Origin: Viola odorata
Taxonomy: Eukaryota > Streptophyta > Magnoliopsida > Malpighiales > Violaceae
Length of the DNA: 64,000 nucleotides
NCBI GenBank assembly: GCA_963691705.1
Contig: OY829541.1
Span: forward strand, 30,888,719 to 30,952,718
Direction of reading: 5' to 3'
Of the stretch, positions 45,548 through 56,982 are shown in pieces (position 1 is the stretch's first letter; every line of letters starts with the position of its first letter). The notes below the pieces were generated by a model. It was given only the letters and a program-made list of their open reading frames with translations. It did not search any database and was not told where the DNA came from. A program made the translations under genes and the position numbers.

Positions 45548-46664
45548 AGTGGTAGCGGAGCTCAAGACTGCCTCTAGGTTGGTAAACTTCACCATCTTCA
45601 CCGTTCAATCGGCTGAAAATTTTTCTGTTCTTGAGCAAAATTCATGACCGTTCCCCTAAACTGAAATTTCTTGTTTTCCTCCATTTCCTACGGTTCAAAC
45701 ACCTTGATTATTGTTTTCTATGGTTTAAACATTGTTTTCTACCATAGGAATCAATCTTACTCCATTTGAAAAAACTTTGGTTTTCTTGAGAAATTAATTT
45801 TATCTTGAGTTTTGATCTTGTTGTCACACAAAGCTTGAGTAAATTTGTGTTTGTGGCTGCCACACCTATCAATCAAAATTAGGGCAGCACACTTATTTTT
45901 GCTTTACTTGTCATACACTTGGTAACTCATTGTCATACACATTGCAAACACTACTGGTCATACACATTAGACTTGGTTGTCATACATTCACACTTGTGAT
46001 CATTGTCATACACCCTTCACTTGTTGTCATACACTTTTCGTGAAACTATTTTGTACTCCTTGTCATCCAATCTTTCGTGTCTGTCACTGTTAGATAAGTT
46101 CCCCCACTCAGAAAAGTCTAAAAATTTGTGGAAACAAACTTCATTCTGTGCTTAACATTTTTCATTCTTGAGTCTCCCATAGATTCTAAGCACATCATCT
46201 TCATTTTGTCCACAACAAATCGGCGCGCAGTTTCCATCCGAGAGGTGTCATTCTTGCGTTGTTGGTCTGTTTACAGTGTTTTCCAAACGGAAATTTCTCT
46301 TCTTCCCTTCATGGAACTTGTAGAGCTTTATCTTAGGAGTGTTCACATTTAATTTGGTGAATTAATTCCACCGTTTTCTATTTTTAAAGGGCAATAGCCG
46401 AATTCTAAGAAACCTGCCAGAAAATTTCCAGCAAACTGTCTTGTTGTTTCTAGCGTTCTTGTTTGGGTCTTCCTGATTGAACTTGAGCTTGCTGGTTGAT
46501 TGTTACACAAGAATCAGTTTAGTTTGAAGACGAGTTGAGAGATTTTAGTGAGACCAAATTTTTTCGAGAGTTTAAACACGACTGAAACACGCGAGGGAGT
46601 GACTAATCCTTTGGTATATAGCAATTCTGTTTTCTTTTGTTTCTTTTTGTAGGTACCTTTGCCT
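45548..46664 (+). other. Element A: 5' leader with TTGTCATACAC repeats
   Basis: PBS TGGTAGCGGAGC at 45550-45561. About eight copies of TTGTCATACAC or a close form between 45905 and 46070. Leader motif in the form ACACGCGAGGGAG near 46588 and acceptor-like TTTTTGTAG before the ATG. No ORF of note. Confidence 0.75.
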
Positions 46665-48191
46665 ATGTCTTATTATTATGAGGATGTTAGATCCTATTGG
46701 GGTGAGGACTTCTACACCACGGCTGCCTCTTCTCCAAGCCATGGCCTAGGTTCCGCATCCTACCATAGCCGTGGCCATGGCTCCACTTCTAGCGTGTCTG
46801 TCCGGCAGCCTCCTCAACATTCTTATGTGCCACCTCATCTTCGGCATCGTGATAATGAGAGAGAGAGCTCGGCTGCCACCTCTCCAAGCCATGGCCTAGG
46901 TTCCGCATCCTACCATAGCTGTGGCCATGGCTCCACTTCTAGCGTGTCTGTCCGGCAGCCTCCTCAACATTCTTATGTGCCACCTCATCTTCGGCATCGT
47001 GATAATGAGAGAGAGAACTACTCCGACGGGACTAATTACCTTGCTGCCTATGTTCGCGAGCCTTCCTATGCCCGTGTTCCTTCATATGCACATGATATTT
47101 CCTATCCGCAAGAGCATCCTTCCACCTTGGTTTCCTATCAAGCATTAGACACCATCGTTGCCATACTTAAGGCGCAATTGGAAGACTCGGCTGAATTGCA
47201 AGGCCGATGGGCACAACAAGAGCAACCCAATGCTGCCATTTCAGAGGCATATAGCTCCTTGCAACCGAGGGTTGACACACCTCCACTTCCTCCCATCGTT
47301 GAGTCTAGTATGGCCTATTGCGATCCACATTCGAGTGAGGAGAGTTCGGCCCCACTTGTGGAAGAGATAGATCTTGTGCCGTCACTTGACGAGGTTGATG
47401 TCCCATGTGTAACTTCATGTGATGATGATCTTGTGATGGGTGACACCAAGGGGAATGACTTAGGGCTTAGTAGGTTGTATACGGGCTGCCATGAGAGAGC
47501 CCTTCATTGTCTTGAATTGCAGCGCCACTTTGCACATCTAGGCAGCGAGTTCTCTATCTTGCCGGCGGTTCCCTCCATTAGCTATTCGGATCCTTTTCTC
47601 CTTGGAGTCGAGCTTGTTGGCCACACCTCTTCCATCGCTCATTTTGAGTTCTCACCTTTATTTCCAAGTGTGATTAACTTTGTAGGTATGAGAGTCGAGG
47701 AGCTTGAAGAAATGGCTTCGAGGACGAAGCCTCGCAAACGGGGAGGGGATGATACGAGCCTAAGAGCAGCTCCATGGCCTTCCAAGAAGTCTCCTGATAT
47801 GAGCACGAACCCATACATAACCAGCAAAAGGCCTCCCGCTTGGCCTATCTTTTCCGAAGGAATTATCAAGACATTTCCAAGTGTGTCCACCAGCCGTGAA
47901 CAAGCTAAGACTCGGCTGGCCGAGCAAGGAATGGAGCGTATAGATTCGAGGGCGAATCTCCCTAAAGGGGGATGGGATGATATGAGCTTAAAGGCTCCAG
48001 CTCGCTTCTCTTGTCTTGCCTTCCGTCTAGTCCAAGACTGCTGTCTAGGGCAAACCTTCGGTCTAGGCCAAGACTCCCGTCTAGGCCGTACCTACTGTCT
48101 AGGCCAAGACTCCCTTCTGTTTGGCCGAAGCCCATCCTCCAAGCCCATCTTCATTCCTGCCAAGGCCAAGCCCCTTTGTCTAAGGGTGTAA
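46665..48191 (+). CDS. Element A: unknown ORF, intact
   Basis: 508 codons from ATG 46665 (MSYYYEDVRSYWGEDF), reading across the purine tract (47964-47977) into U3. There is a 50-residue tandem duplication (46719-47016) that includes SPSHGLGSASYHS and SYVPPHLRHRDNERE. An acidic middle follows, then ALHCLELQRHFAHLGSEFSILPAV and DPFLLGVELVGHTSS, shared with E and I. No capsid, CCHC, protease or polymerase motif is found. The end has RPPAWPIFSEG and DSRANLPKGGWDD. It is the only intact member of this protein family here. Conservation between A and E despite different Gag-free structure argues for a function, perhaps packaging or assembly with B particles (inference). Not recognised. Confidence 0.75.
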   Translation: MSYYYEDVRSYWGEDFYTTAASSPSHGLGSASYHSRGHGSTSSVSVRQPPQHSYVPPHLRHRDNERESSAATSPSHGLGSASYHSCGHGSTSSVSVRQPPQHSYVPPHLRHRDNERENYSDGTNYLAAYVREPSYARVPSYAHDISYPQEHPSTLVSYQALDTIVAILKAQLEDSAELQGRWAQQEQPNAAISEAYSSLQPRVDTPPLPPIVESSMAYCDPHSSEESSAPLVEEIDLVPSLDEVDVPCVTSCDDDLVMGDTKGNDLGLSRLYTGCHERALHCLELQRHFAHLGSEFSILPAVPSISYSDPFLLGVELVGHTSSIAHFEFSPLFPSVINFVGMRVEELEEMASRTKPRKRGGDDTSLRAAPWPSKKSPDMSTNPYITSKRPPAWPIFSEGIIKTFPSVSTSREQAKTRLAEQGMERIDSRANLPKGGWDDMSLKAPARFSCLAFRLVQDCCLGQTFGLGQDSRLGRTYCLGQDSLLFGRSPSSKPIFIPAKAKPLCLRV

Positions 48192-48677
48192 GGGTATTTA
48201 CCCATTGTTAGGTTTTAGTATTTAAAGTGCAAACATTTCATTTCAGCACTTGTCTTTGTTTTTGTGTTATCTTCTTCAAGGACCAACTTTTATCATTCAG
48301 CATTTAGGGTTCCTAAAACCTTAGGGTTCTTCAAACCAGCACCTATCTATCTAGACAAATCAGGTTGTTCATCCAAGAGGTGAAAGGGTTGTATTTGTTT
48401 AGAGATCCTTTGTTCTTTTCGACAAGGTTACTCATCCAAGAGGTGAGGGGGTTTGTCAAGAACATTAGTTCCTTTTGTTATCATCAATACATATTCCTTT
48501 TCCTCCATTTATGTCCACTGCAATCTAAACCATCTCCCTTCAATTTATCCGTTCATCCATCTTAAAACCGAAGAACTATCCATCTATCTACACGCCAACC
48601 TCCCAAAGAGGCTAGATTCTGCTCCATCAAGGTTTCCTTCGGCCAACCTCCTTCCAAACAGAGCTTGGGCCTTATCA
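47978..48677 (+). repeat. Shared LTR between A and B
   Basis: 700 bp, A-type U3, B-like R/U5. Preceded by the A purine tract and followed by the PBS variant TGGTAGTGGAGC at 48680-48691 that starts B. Confidence 0.92.
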
Positions 48678-49835
48678 AGTGGTAGTGGAGCTCAAGACTG
48701 CCTCTAGGTTGGTAAACTTCACCATCTTCACCGTTCAATCGGCTGAAAATTTTTCTGTTCTTGAGCAAAATTCATGACCGTTCCCCTAAACTGAAATTTC
48801 TTGTTTTCCTCCATTTCCTACGGTTCAAACACCTTGATTATTTTTTTCTATGGTTTAAACATTGTTTTCTACCATAGGAATCAATCTTACTCCATTTGAA
48901 AAAACTTTGGTTTTCTTGAGAAATTAATTTTATCTTGAGTTTTGATCTTGTTGTCACACAAAGCTTGAGTAAATTTGTGTTTGTGGCTGCCACACCTATC
49001 AATCAAAATTAGGGCAGCACACTTCATTTTGCTTGGCTTGTCATACACCTTCACCCAAATACTTGTCATACACCCTAATTTGCCTAAACTCCTTGTCACA
49101 CACCTTGGTGCACTTTAGTGAATTTTTTTTTTTTACTTGCCAAATCATTTGCCTTCCACTTCAATTGTCAAAAACTCTTTTCATACATTAATTGAAGCTC
49201 TCTTGCACTTACAAAAAAAAAAAAACAGCAAAGAAAGGGATCAAAAGAGTAAAAGAAATCCCTAAGTCAAAAAAAAAAAATGAGAAAAAGAAGGGATCAA
49301 AAGAGCTAATTAAATCCCTCAATCAAAAGAAAAAGAAGACAAGTAAGTCAAAGCAGGAGGCAAAATGTATATGTGCATTTGAAGTATTTTCTTTCAAGTT
49401 AAAGTGTGCAGTTATCAAGTGTTCTTCATTTTGGCAGCAACTTGTGAAAATTTCAAGTTCTTATTCCCGTCTCTCCTTTCTTCTTGAGTTTGTTCTTGGA
49501 GCTTGCTTTCTTTTGTGTCCTTGAGTTTTCTTCACTTGTTTCCTACAACAATTTCTACTCTAGCCTAAGTAGTGTTCAACCTCAAGCAATTTTCTTTGAA
49601 CACTATTTCGGTTTCCTCACCTTTCATTCTACCTTAGTTTTCCTTGAACTCCTCGTCCTAGCCTTGAGTCTTAGAGTCATTGCTGGTTGAATAGTTGGTT
49701 CTTGAGTGAAAATTGAGTGGGTGAGATTGTGAGCGTATTAGAGCGTAGTGTGAAACACGAGTGACACACGTAAGGGAGGGACTAACCCTTATTATTTCCA
49801 ATTGTGTTTGTGTCTTTTTGCAGGTACCGTTCACC
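48678..49835 (+). other. Element B: 5' leader
   Basis: PBS variant at 48680-48691. CTTGTCATACAC repeats near 49038-49075, A-runs and duplicated GGGATCAAAAGAG segments near 49238-49300. Leader motif ACACGTAAGGGAGGG at 49766. GT at 49770 and AG at 49823 could bound a 54-nt intron. It matches the J leader. Confidence 0.78.
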
Positions 49836-52800
49836 ATGTCTCACCGAGACACACACTCGAATGCTAGTTCGAGGGACTCCTCTACTCTAAATCCAGCAAT
49901 GGCCTCTCTCGCGGTTCAAATGCAAGAAACTAGACAGCATGTTGCTGATTTGCAACACGACACAAGGGACATCTTGGCTGCCACTGCTGCCTTATCGGCG
50001 CAAAGGGCAAACCCTACTCCCTCACAACTAGCCCCCACCGCACAGCCAACACAAACACCACCCCCCACACAGCCCACACCTACAAATCAGCACCCACCTC
50101 CCAATTACCAACCCCAAAATCTCCCGCCAACGGCGCAATACTACCAAAATACACGCCCCATTGATCCTACAAGCATCGACTACTATGCGTTCCCACAAGG
50201 ACACGCGCATACCAACCCCCATAACACAAGGCAGCCGCCATCACCACACATCCAGGATACCTTCACACACACCTCCAACCAAGATGTAAGGCAGCCACCA
50301 ACACAAACACCGCCACCACCCCCACACAACACCCCACCAAATCCTCCTAGACAGCTGCCACACACCAATCACATAGCTATCCCTTTACACCTAGCAAATG
50401 CCTATGTACCACCTCACGTGGACAGACCTAGGCCCCCCTCTCCGCCGCCCTATGAGCACGCACACAATGCTCGACGATACGACTATCATGAAGCATTTGA
50501 GCAGCGGGGTAACCAAAACAACGAGGAGAGAGTGGATAGCAACCTCTCGAGTATCAAACTTTCCATTCCCCCCTTCGAAGGTAAAGATGACCCGGATGCC
50601 TTCAATGAGTGGGAAAACAAAGTGGACCGGTTGTTTGCTTGCTACAATTACTCCGAGACAAAGAAAGTTAAGTTGGCCATTGTGGGGTTCACGGATGTGG
50701 CAATACACTGGTGGGATAGCCTTTCTTTGCTCAAACGAAATGCAGGCACACCACCCATTGCATCTTGGGAAGAATTGAGAGCTGAGATGAGGCGTCGTTT
50801 TGTGCCTCCACACTATATCCGCGAATTACACCAGCGCCTCCAACGGTTGTATCAAGGGCCACGTACCGTGAGTGAATATTATCATGAAATGTTGACATGT
50901 TTGATGCGAGCAAGCACGAATGAGAGTGAAGAGGCAACTATGGCACGGTTTATAGCAGGTCTACACAAGGAAATTTCATATCAGCTGGAGTTCCATCATT
51001 ATGACACATTAGAAGACATGTTTCATTTGGCCTTGAAAATTGAGAAACAAGTAAATTCTAAACCGAAATCCTCATACACTTCTCCCTCCACCACTCAAAA
51101 ACCTTGGCAGTCATCTACCTCGACCACACCAAAGCCATGGCAGACCTCTACACCTGCCACGGACAGCCCCAAAACTCACACACCATCCAAGCCATACACC
51201 AACCCGAAACAAACATCAAACACTACCTCCACACCTAGAACTCCTGCCCGAAACATTGAGTGTTTCAAGTGTGGAGGGAAAGGCCATATGAGGGCCGAAT
51301 GCCCCAATCGACGGGTGGTGCTGATCCGTGAGGGGGGGGCAGCAGAAAGTGAGGACGATGATGATGCATCACCTCCTCTCGGCCATGAATGGACTGATCA
51401 CGAGGATGCACCGATAGACCAAGATGAGTATGACATGTTAGAAGTCCCCAATTGCTTAGTTGTTCGCCGTAGTTTGAGCATGGCAGCAAAGGACAGTGAC
51501 AAGATGATGGAACAAAGGGAGAACTTGTTTCACACCCGCGGAATTTCTAATGGAATGGTAGTTTCCATTATTGTGGACAACGGAAGTTGTACGGATGTGG
51601 CCAGCACCCTCCTAGTGCATTCCTTAGGCCTCACCACCTCCAAACACCCGCGGCCCTATGTGTTGAATTGGTTCAACGATGGAAACTCAGTTAGAGTCAA
51701 GAGCCAAGTTCTAGTTCCCCTCCAAATCGGCAAGTATGTGGACGAACGCCTATGTGATGTCGCACCAATGCACTCTAGCCACCTTCTCCTTGGCAGACCG
51801 TGGCAATTCGATAAGAAGGCCCTTCATGACGGGTTGTCCAACACATACAAGTTAGAACACAACGGCAGCAAGTTCCTACTACCGCCCCTTCCTCCTAATC
51901 AAGTTTACGAGGATCAATTGAAGTTGGAAAAGGCTGCTGCCACGTTTGAGATAACATCTTCACGTGCAAAGCAAGCGGAATGGAGTGGAGTGAAGAAAGT
52001 AACAAATGAGAGAGTGCAAAACAGCGGGCATGAAAAAAATGAGCATGCCTTGAGTGGAGAGAAAAAGGTGAGCTACGAGAGAGGGTTGTGTGGCAATACA
52101 TCGCTTGAAAATAGTAAGCAAGCGGGTAAGATTCCAACGGGTGTAAAATTGGACAACAAGGTGTGTCTAATGGCTAAGGGTAGAGATGTAAGGCATGCTT
52201 TAATCATACGCAAGCCTTGCATACTTATCAGATTTAAGGAACACACACTTGTGGTTACTAACCCTAACCCCTCTTTTCCTAGTTGTTTGTCTCCTCTTTT
52301 ACTAGATTTCAAGGATGTTTTTCCGGATGAAATCCCCAAGGGACTCCCCCCTGTACGTGGAATAGAGCACCGAATTGACTTCTTGCCTGGATCAACACTA
52401 CCAAACCGCCCAGCGTATCGTTGTAACCCAAAGGAAACGCAAGAATTGCAAGATCAAGTTGAGGCGCTTCTTGACAAAGGATTCGTTAGGGAGAGCCTTT
52501 CTCCTTGTGCTGTCCCGGTGGTCCTCGTGCCAAAGAAGGATGGTAGTTGGCGCATATGCATGGATTGCCGTTCGGTGAATAAAATCACGGTAAAGTACTC
52601 GCACCCCATTCCCCGTTTGGATGACATGCTGGATGAGTTAAGTAGTGCCAAAGTGTTCTCCAAAATTGATTTAGTGAGTGGTTATCACCAAATTAGGATG
52701 TATAAAGGAGATGAATGGAAAACAGCCTTTAAAACCAAGTTTGGTCTTTATGAATGGCTAGTTATGCCATTTGGGCTCACTAATGCTCCTAGCACCTTTA

Positions 52801-55157
52801 TGCGCTTAATGAACCATGTGCTTAGACCTTTTATAGGGAAATTTGTAGTTGTTTATTTTGATGACATATTGGTTTATAGCACATCACCACAACTCCACGT
52901 AGAACACTTGAAACAGATTTTTCTCACCCTTCGCAAGCACAAACTCTTCGCGAAGTTATCCAAATGCGAATTCTGTTTAGAGGAAGTCCACTTCCTTGGT
53001 TTCATTGTAGGTACTCAAGGTCTAAAAGTGGACAATGAGAAGATCAAGGCCATTGCTGAATGGCCTACCCCAACCAATGTAGGAGACGTCCGCTCCTTCC
53101 ACGGGCTGGCTGGTTTCTACCGTCGCTTTGTAAAGGACTTCTCCTCCATTGCAGCCCCCCTTAATGCTCTCACCAAGAAGAATGTCCCTTTCATTTGGGG
53201 TGAAGAGCATGAGTTAGCTTTCAACACTCTCAAGGACAGGCTGTCCTCCAGCCCCGTCCTAATCCTACCCAACTTCGACAAAACATTCGAAGTAGAGTGT
53301 GATGCAAGTGGCATCGGTATTGGGGCTGTTTTAGTCCAAGAGAAGAAATCGGTGGCTTTCTTTAGTGAAAAGTTGAAGGGTGCGCAGCTGAATTATTGCA
53401 CATATGACCGAGAGTTGTATGCCCTTGTGCGTGCCCTGAATGTGTGGGAACACTACCTGCTTCCCAAAGAATTTGTAGTGCATACGGACCACCTGAGCCT
53501 CAAGTACTTGAAGGGACAAGGCAAGCTAAACAAACGCCATGCAGCTTGGATGGAGTTTATCGAGAGATTCCCATACCACATCAAATACTTGAAGGGTAAG
53601 GACAACATCGTGGCAGACGCGTTGTCTCGACGGTATGCCCTCCTTACATCACTTCATTCACGCCTTTTAGGCTTTAGGCATATCACCTCTTTGTATGCTG
53701 ATGATGCGGATTTTAAAGATGCATTCCTAGCTTGTGTTAATGGTGCGCACGACATTTTTGTGTTACATGATTCGTTTCTGTTTCGCAAAGGTCGATTATG
53801 TATTCCTACATGTAGCGCACGTGAATTGCTTGTTCAAGAAGCATATGGTGGTGGTCTAATGGGCCACTTTGGCGTAGAAAAGACGATTAGCACACTTAAA
53901 GAGCATTTCTTTTGGCCACACATGAAGAAACAAGTTACTAATTTTGTGGCAGCTTGCCTTACTTGTAAACGTGCTAAATCTAAATGCCTTAATCATGGTC
54001 TTTATATGCCTCTACCTGTTCCATCGCATCCGTGGTGTGATTTATCTATGGATTTCGTAGTTGGTTTGCCTTGTTCCAAACGAGGCAAGGATTCACTCTT
54101 TGTAGTAGTTGATCGCTTTTCAAAAATGGCTCATTTTATACCATGTCACACTACAAATGATGCATCGTATATTGCCACACTTTTCTTTCGTGAGATTGTC
54201 CGATTACATGGTATGCCTCGCACAATTGTTAGTGATAGGGATAGCAAATTCCTTAGTCACTTTTGGCGTGTATTGTGGGGTAAATTGGGCACGAAGTTGC
54301 TGTTTTCTACATCTTGTCATCCCCAAACGGATGGCCAAACTGAAGTAGTTAATAGGACGTTAGGCACAATGCTACGTGTGATGATTCAGCAATACTCTAA
54401 GTCATGGGACGATTGCATCCCTTTTATTGAATTTGCATACAATCGTGCCATGCATTCTTCCACTCGCTTCTCTCCTTTTGAGCTTGTCTATGGGTTTAAC
54501 CCACTCACCCCCATAGACTTGCTCCCGCTTCCCTTGACTGATTTGATAAGCACAGATGGAGAGGAGAAAGCAGCCGTAGTGAAGCAATTGCATGGGAAAG
54601 CAAAGGAGCGAATGGAGGCATTGAACGCCAAGCTTATGGTCAAACGCAACTCGGGACGCCACATTAAGTCATTTGAGGTTGGCGAATGGGTGTGGCTGCA
54701 TTTGAGGAAAGACCGTTTCCCAACTCAACGGAAAGGGAAACTTAGCCAACGGGGAGACGGCCCCTTTCTAATAGTGGAAAAATTCAGCGATAATGCTTAT
54801 CGTTTAGATTTACCTCCTTCCTTTGGGTCTGTTAGCTCAAGTTTTAACATTAATGACTTATCTCCTTACTTTGAAGGTGATACCGAGGGCGTTGAAGAGG
54901 AGCAGCCCATGGATTCGAGGTCGAATCCCTTCAAACGGGGAGGGGATGATATGAGCACCAATGCTCACGGATACTTCACTCGGAGCAAAGCCTTAGCAGC
55001 CACCCTCTTGAAGAGCCTTAGAACCGAAGAGCGCGACTTGGCAGCAAGGGAGAGATGGACTACATGCGTTCATGCTTTGCTCGGACATACCACGAGGAAC
55101 AGTGCGCCTAACCCTCCGAAGCCATGCGCGCGCGCGCCCAACCCTAGCAAACCATGA
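49836..55157 (+). CDS. gag-pol: Element B: intact Gag-Pol polyprotein
   Basis: 1773 codons with no break. I take ATG 49836 ([12 protein letters not shown]) because it follows the leader signals and matches J and H. Domains by residue: proline-rich 70-220; capsid about 255-400 ([21 protein letters not shown]); CCHC about 475-490 ([14 protein letters not shown]); protease with [13 protein letters not shown] about 580 and [11 protein letters not shown]; linker with [11 protein letters not shown] about 731; RT about 828-1080 with [11 protein letters not shown] about 1007; RNase H about 1150-1280 ([30 protein letters not shown]); integrase HHCC about 1335-1385, DDE core with [20 protein letters not shown] and TDGQTEVVN; then [12 protein letters not shown] and [10 protein letters not shown]. 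No chromodomain is visible. The last 70 codons lie in the 3' LTR. B is the best candidate for an active driver of A, C and others. Confidence 0.95.
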   Translation: MSHRDTHSNASSRDSSTLNPAMASLAVQMQETRQHVADLQHDTRDILAATAALSAQRANPTPSQLAPTAQPTQTPPPTQPTPTNQHPPPNYQPQNLPPTAQYYQNTRPIDPTSIDYYAFPQGHAHTNPHNTRQPPSPHIQDTFTHTSNQDVRQPPTQTPPPPPHNTPPNPPRQLPHTNHIAIPLHLANAYVPPHVDRPRPPSPPPYEHAHNARRYDYHEAFEQRGNQNNEERVDSNLSSIKLSIPPFEGKDDPDAFNEWENKVDRLFACYNYSETKKVKLAIVGFTDVAIHWWDSLSLLKRNAGTPPIASWEELRAEMRRRFVPPHYIRELHQRLQRLYQGPRTVSEYYHEMLTCLMRASTNESEEATMARFIAGLHKEISYQLEFHHYDTLEDMFHLALKIEKQVNSKPKSSYTSPSTTQKPWQSSTSTTPKPWQTSTPATDSPKTHTPSKPYTNPKQTSNTTSTPRTPARNIECFKCGGKGHMRAECPNRRVVLIREGGAAESEDDDDASPPLGHEWTDHEDAPIDQDEYDMLEVPNCLVVRRSLSMAAKDSDKMMEQRENLFHTRGISNGMVVSIIVDNGSCTDVASTLLVHSLGLTTSKHPRPYVLNWFNDGNSVRVKSQVLVPLQIGKYVDERLCDVAPMHSSHLLLGRPWQFDKKALHDGLSNTYKLEHNGSKFLLPPLPPNQVYEDQLKLEKAAATFEITSSRAKQAEWSGVKKVTNERVQNSGHEKNEHALSGEKKVSYERGLCGNTSLENSKQAGKIPTGVKLDNKVCLMAKGRDVRHALIIRKPCILIRFKEHTLVVTNPNPSFPSCLSPLLLDFKDVFPDEIPKGLPPVRGIEHRIDFLPGSTLPNRPAYRCNPKETQELQDQVEALLDKGFVRESLSPCAVPVVLVPKKDGSWRICMDCRSVNKITVKYSHPIPRLDDMLDELSSAKVFSKIDLVSGYHQIRMYKGDEWKTAFKTKFGLYEWLVMPFGLTNAPSTFMRLMNHVLRPFIGKFVVVYFDDILVYSTSPQLHVEHLKQIFLTLRKHKLFAKLSKCEFCLEEVHFLGFIVGTQGLKVDNEKIKAIAEWPTPTNVGDVRSFHGLAGFYRRFVKDFSSIAAPLNALTKKNVPFIWGEEHELAFNTLKDRLSSSPVLILPNFDKTFEVECDASGIGIGAVLVQEKKSVAFFSEKLKGAQLNYCTYDRELYALVRALNVWEHYLLPKEFVVHTDHLSLKYLKGQGKLNKRHAAWMEFIERFPYHIKYLKGKDNIVADALSRRYALLTSLHSRLLGFRHITSLYADDADFKDAFLACVNGAHDIFVLHDSFLFRKGRLCIPTCSARELLVQEAYGGGLMGHFGVEKTISTLKEHFFWPHMKKQVTNFVAACLTCKRAKSKCLNHGLYMPLPVPSHPWCDLSMDFVVGLPCSKRGKDSLFVVVDRFSKMAHFIPCHTTNDASYIATLFFREIVRLHGMPRTIVSDRDSKFLSHFWRVLWGKLGTKLLFSTSCHPQTDGQTEVVNRTLGTMLRVMIQQYSKSWDDCIPFIEFAYNRAMHSSTRFSPFELVYGFNPLTPIDLLPLPLTDLISTDGEEKAAVVKQLHGKAKERMEALNAKLMVKRNSGRHIKSFEVGEWVWLHLRKDRFPTQRKGKLSQRGDGPFLIVEKFSDNAYRLDLPPSFGSVSSSFNINDLSPYFEGDTEGVEEEQPMDSRSNPFKRGGDDMSTNAHGYFTRSKALAATLLKSLRTEERDLAARERWTTCVHALLGHTTRNSAPNPPKPCARAPNPSKP

Positions 55158-55755
55158 ATGCGTTCGGCTAAGTCTTAGCCATGGTGAACGTCAAGGCAAG
55201 GCCCATCAAGCCCATCTTCAAGGTTTCCCAAGTCCGGCAGCAAGCCCCTTTGTCCAAGGGTAATGGGGTATTTTCCCCTTGTAAATAACTTAAGTATTTA
55301 AAGTGTAGGAATGGTTCATTTCTACACTTGTCTTTGTTTTTGTGTTATCTTCTTCAAGGACCAACTTTTATCATTCAGCATTTAGGGTTCCTAAAACCTT
55401 AGGGTTCTTCAAACCAGCACCTATCTATCTAGACAAATCAGGTTGTTCATCCAAGAGGTGAAAGGGTTGTATTTGTTTAGAGATCCTTTGTTCTTTTCGA
55501 CAAGGTTACTCATCCAAGAGGTAAGGGGGTTTGTCAAGAACATTAGTTCCTTTTGTTATCATCAATACATATTCCTTTTCCTCCATTTATGTCCGCTGCA
55601 ATCTAAACCGTCTCCCTTCAATTTATCTGTTCATCCATCTTAAAACCGAAGAACTATCCATCTATCTACACGCCAACCTCCCAAAGAGGCTAGATTCTGC
55701 TCCATCAAGGTTTCCTTCACCCAACCTCCTTCCAAACAGAGCTTGGGCCTTATCA
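54947..55755 (+). repeat. Element B: 3' LTR
   Basis: 809 bp, TGATATGAGCACCAATG to CCTTATCA, after the purine tract at 54933-54946. U3 as in J and the LTR at 63641. TATTTAAA at 55295-55302. Next base opens C Gag again. Confidence 0.92.
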
Positions 55756-56266
55756 CGTAGCCCTTGCCCCCCTCCAAAGTAGTCAAAGACCAAGCCAAGC
55801 TCTTCAAAGCGTGTGCCACCTTTGTGCTTCCGGCCACACTTAAAATTCAGAATGAGGGCAGTGAAGAGAAGAAAGTAAGGGGAGCAATAGAGGAAAATAC
55901 TTTACTTGAAAGCAGTGAGAGTGGACCGAGTGAAAACAGTGAGCAATGGGCACCCAAAAAAGTTAACTTATGTGCCGTGAGGAGTGTAGGGAGAGGTGAA
56001 ATTTCTGTCCTAAACCGGTGCACTCTTGGCTGGTTTAAGGATCCTTACTTGGATTTCACTAACACTAACCCTTTCTCCTCTCGTGTTCACTCTAATCTTG
56101 TGATAGGAAACAGGAACTTCGCATCTTTGGTGGCTAACCTCCATCGCACACCATCAACCCAATTGTTGTTTTGGATCTTTAAGTGGCTGCCCAAAGTTGT
56201 TCTTGCTGCATTCGCAAAGTTCTCACCCTTAGATTCGAGGTCGAATCTCCTCAAAGGGGGAGGAGA
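55756..56266 (+). pseudogene. gag-pro: Element C: end of Gag-protease linker
   Basis: Resumes the C frame from 44106: after an in-frame TAG comes PLPPSKVVKDQAKLFKAC, homologous to PPLPLAQVLADQAKLAKAW in H. Then a linker with SEQWAPKKVNLCAV and a tail (LHRTPSTQLLFWIF...) to the purine tract DSRSNLLKGGGDD. No pol. Confidence 0.82.
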
Positions 56267-56982
56267 TGATACGATCACGGATACTCTAGGCGCACCATCT
56301 CATGAGTTGATCGCGCAAGGCTTGACAACGCCCGCGCACACGCCCGCGCCAACCCTAGCAACCCATGAGCAGCGCGCGCACAAGGCCCATGCCTCAAGGC
56401 CTCACGCTCACCAAGTGGCCGGCCACCAAGCCCATCTCCCAAGCCCGATGTCCCACCTCTTTGTCCAAGGGTAATTTAGGTTGCTGATTTCTGAATTGCA
56501 ATAATTCACAAGCTATAAATAGTAGGACATAGCCTCTTTTACAGCTTGTCTTTGAATTAAGTGAATCTTTTCCAAGGCCAATTAGTTTAAGTTAATTTTA
56601 GGAATTAGTCTTAGGGTTTCTAGGGCTCTTCAAGCCGCACCTCTTCTTCTTGAAACAATCCAGCCGGTTTGCTCACACATGTTAGTGAGAGGGTCGGCTT
56701 TGATTCAAGTGATCCTTGTTGTTCCATAGAAAGGTTAATTTGCCTAGTTGCAAAGGGTATTTTCTCTACTTCAAGTTAATATATGCATTCCTTCAAATAC
56801 ATCTCTACAATTCATTCCATATTATCCGCTGTGTAAATACTCCATTTAAATCATCTAAACTACTCCATTGAAACACCTAAACACCTTCATCCGAACTAGC
56901 AACCAACCTCTCACAAGAGGACTAGATCCATGGCTTCCTTCAACTCGTTCTCCTTCTCCAAAATAGAGGCTGAATCATATCT
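56267..56982 (+). repeat. Element C: 3' LTR
   Basis: TGATACGATCACGG to ATCATATCT (last base changed from A), followed by TSD GCTAC. U3 encodes a short tail to 56474. Confidence 0.92.

Larger units (their letters stand above)
44848..55755 (+). mobile_element. A-B composite: LTR-A-LTR-B-LTR
   Basis: LTRs at 44848-45547, 47978-48677 and 54947-55755. The first two are A-type (three or so differences in 700 bp). The third has B-type U3 but almost the same R/U5. Flanks GGGAG and CGTAG differ, so the unit has no TSD. A shared LTR joins a non-autonomous A to an autonomous B. Confidence 0.88.
40625..56982 (+). mobile_element. Element C: Gag-protease element with nested insertions, TSD GCTAC
   Basis: LTRs 40625-41339 (715 bp) and 56267-56982 (716 bp). 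GCTAC at 40620-40624 and 56983-56987. PBS variant TGGTAGTGGAGC at 41342-41353, purine tract at 56253-56266. Internal Gag-protease only, split by 44107-55755. The LTR pair differs at many sites, so C is older than its insert. Confidence 0.93.

Noticed and set aside
54700..54946. Chromodomain at the integrase end
   Set aside because: Sequence after [10 protein letters not shown] in B and [10 protein letters not shown] in G is acidic and short. I see no aromatic cage pattern, though a diverged form cannot be excluded without a profile search.
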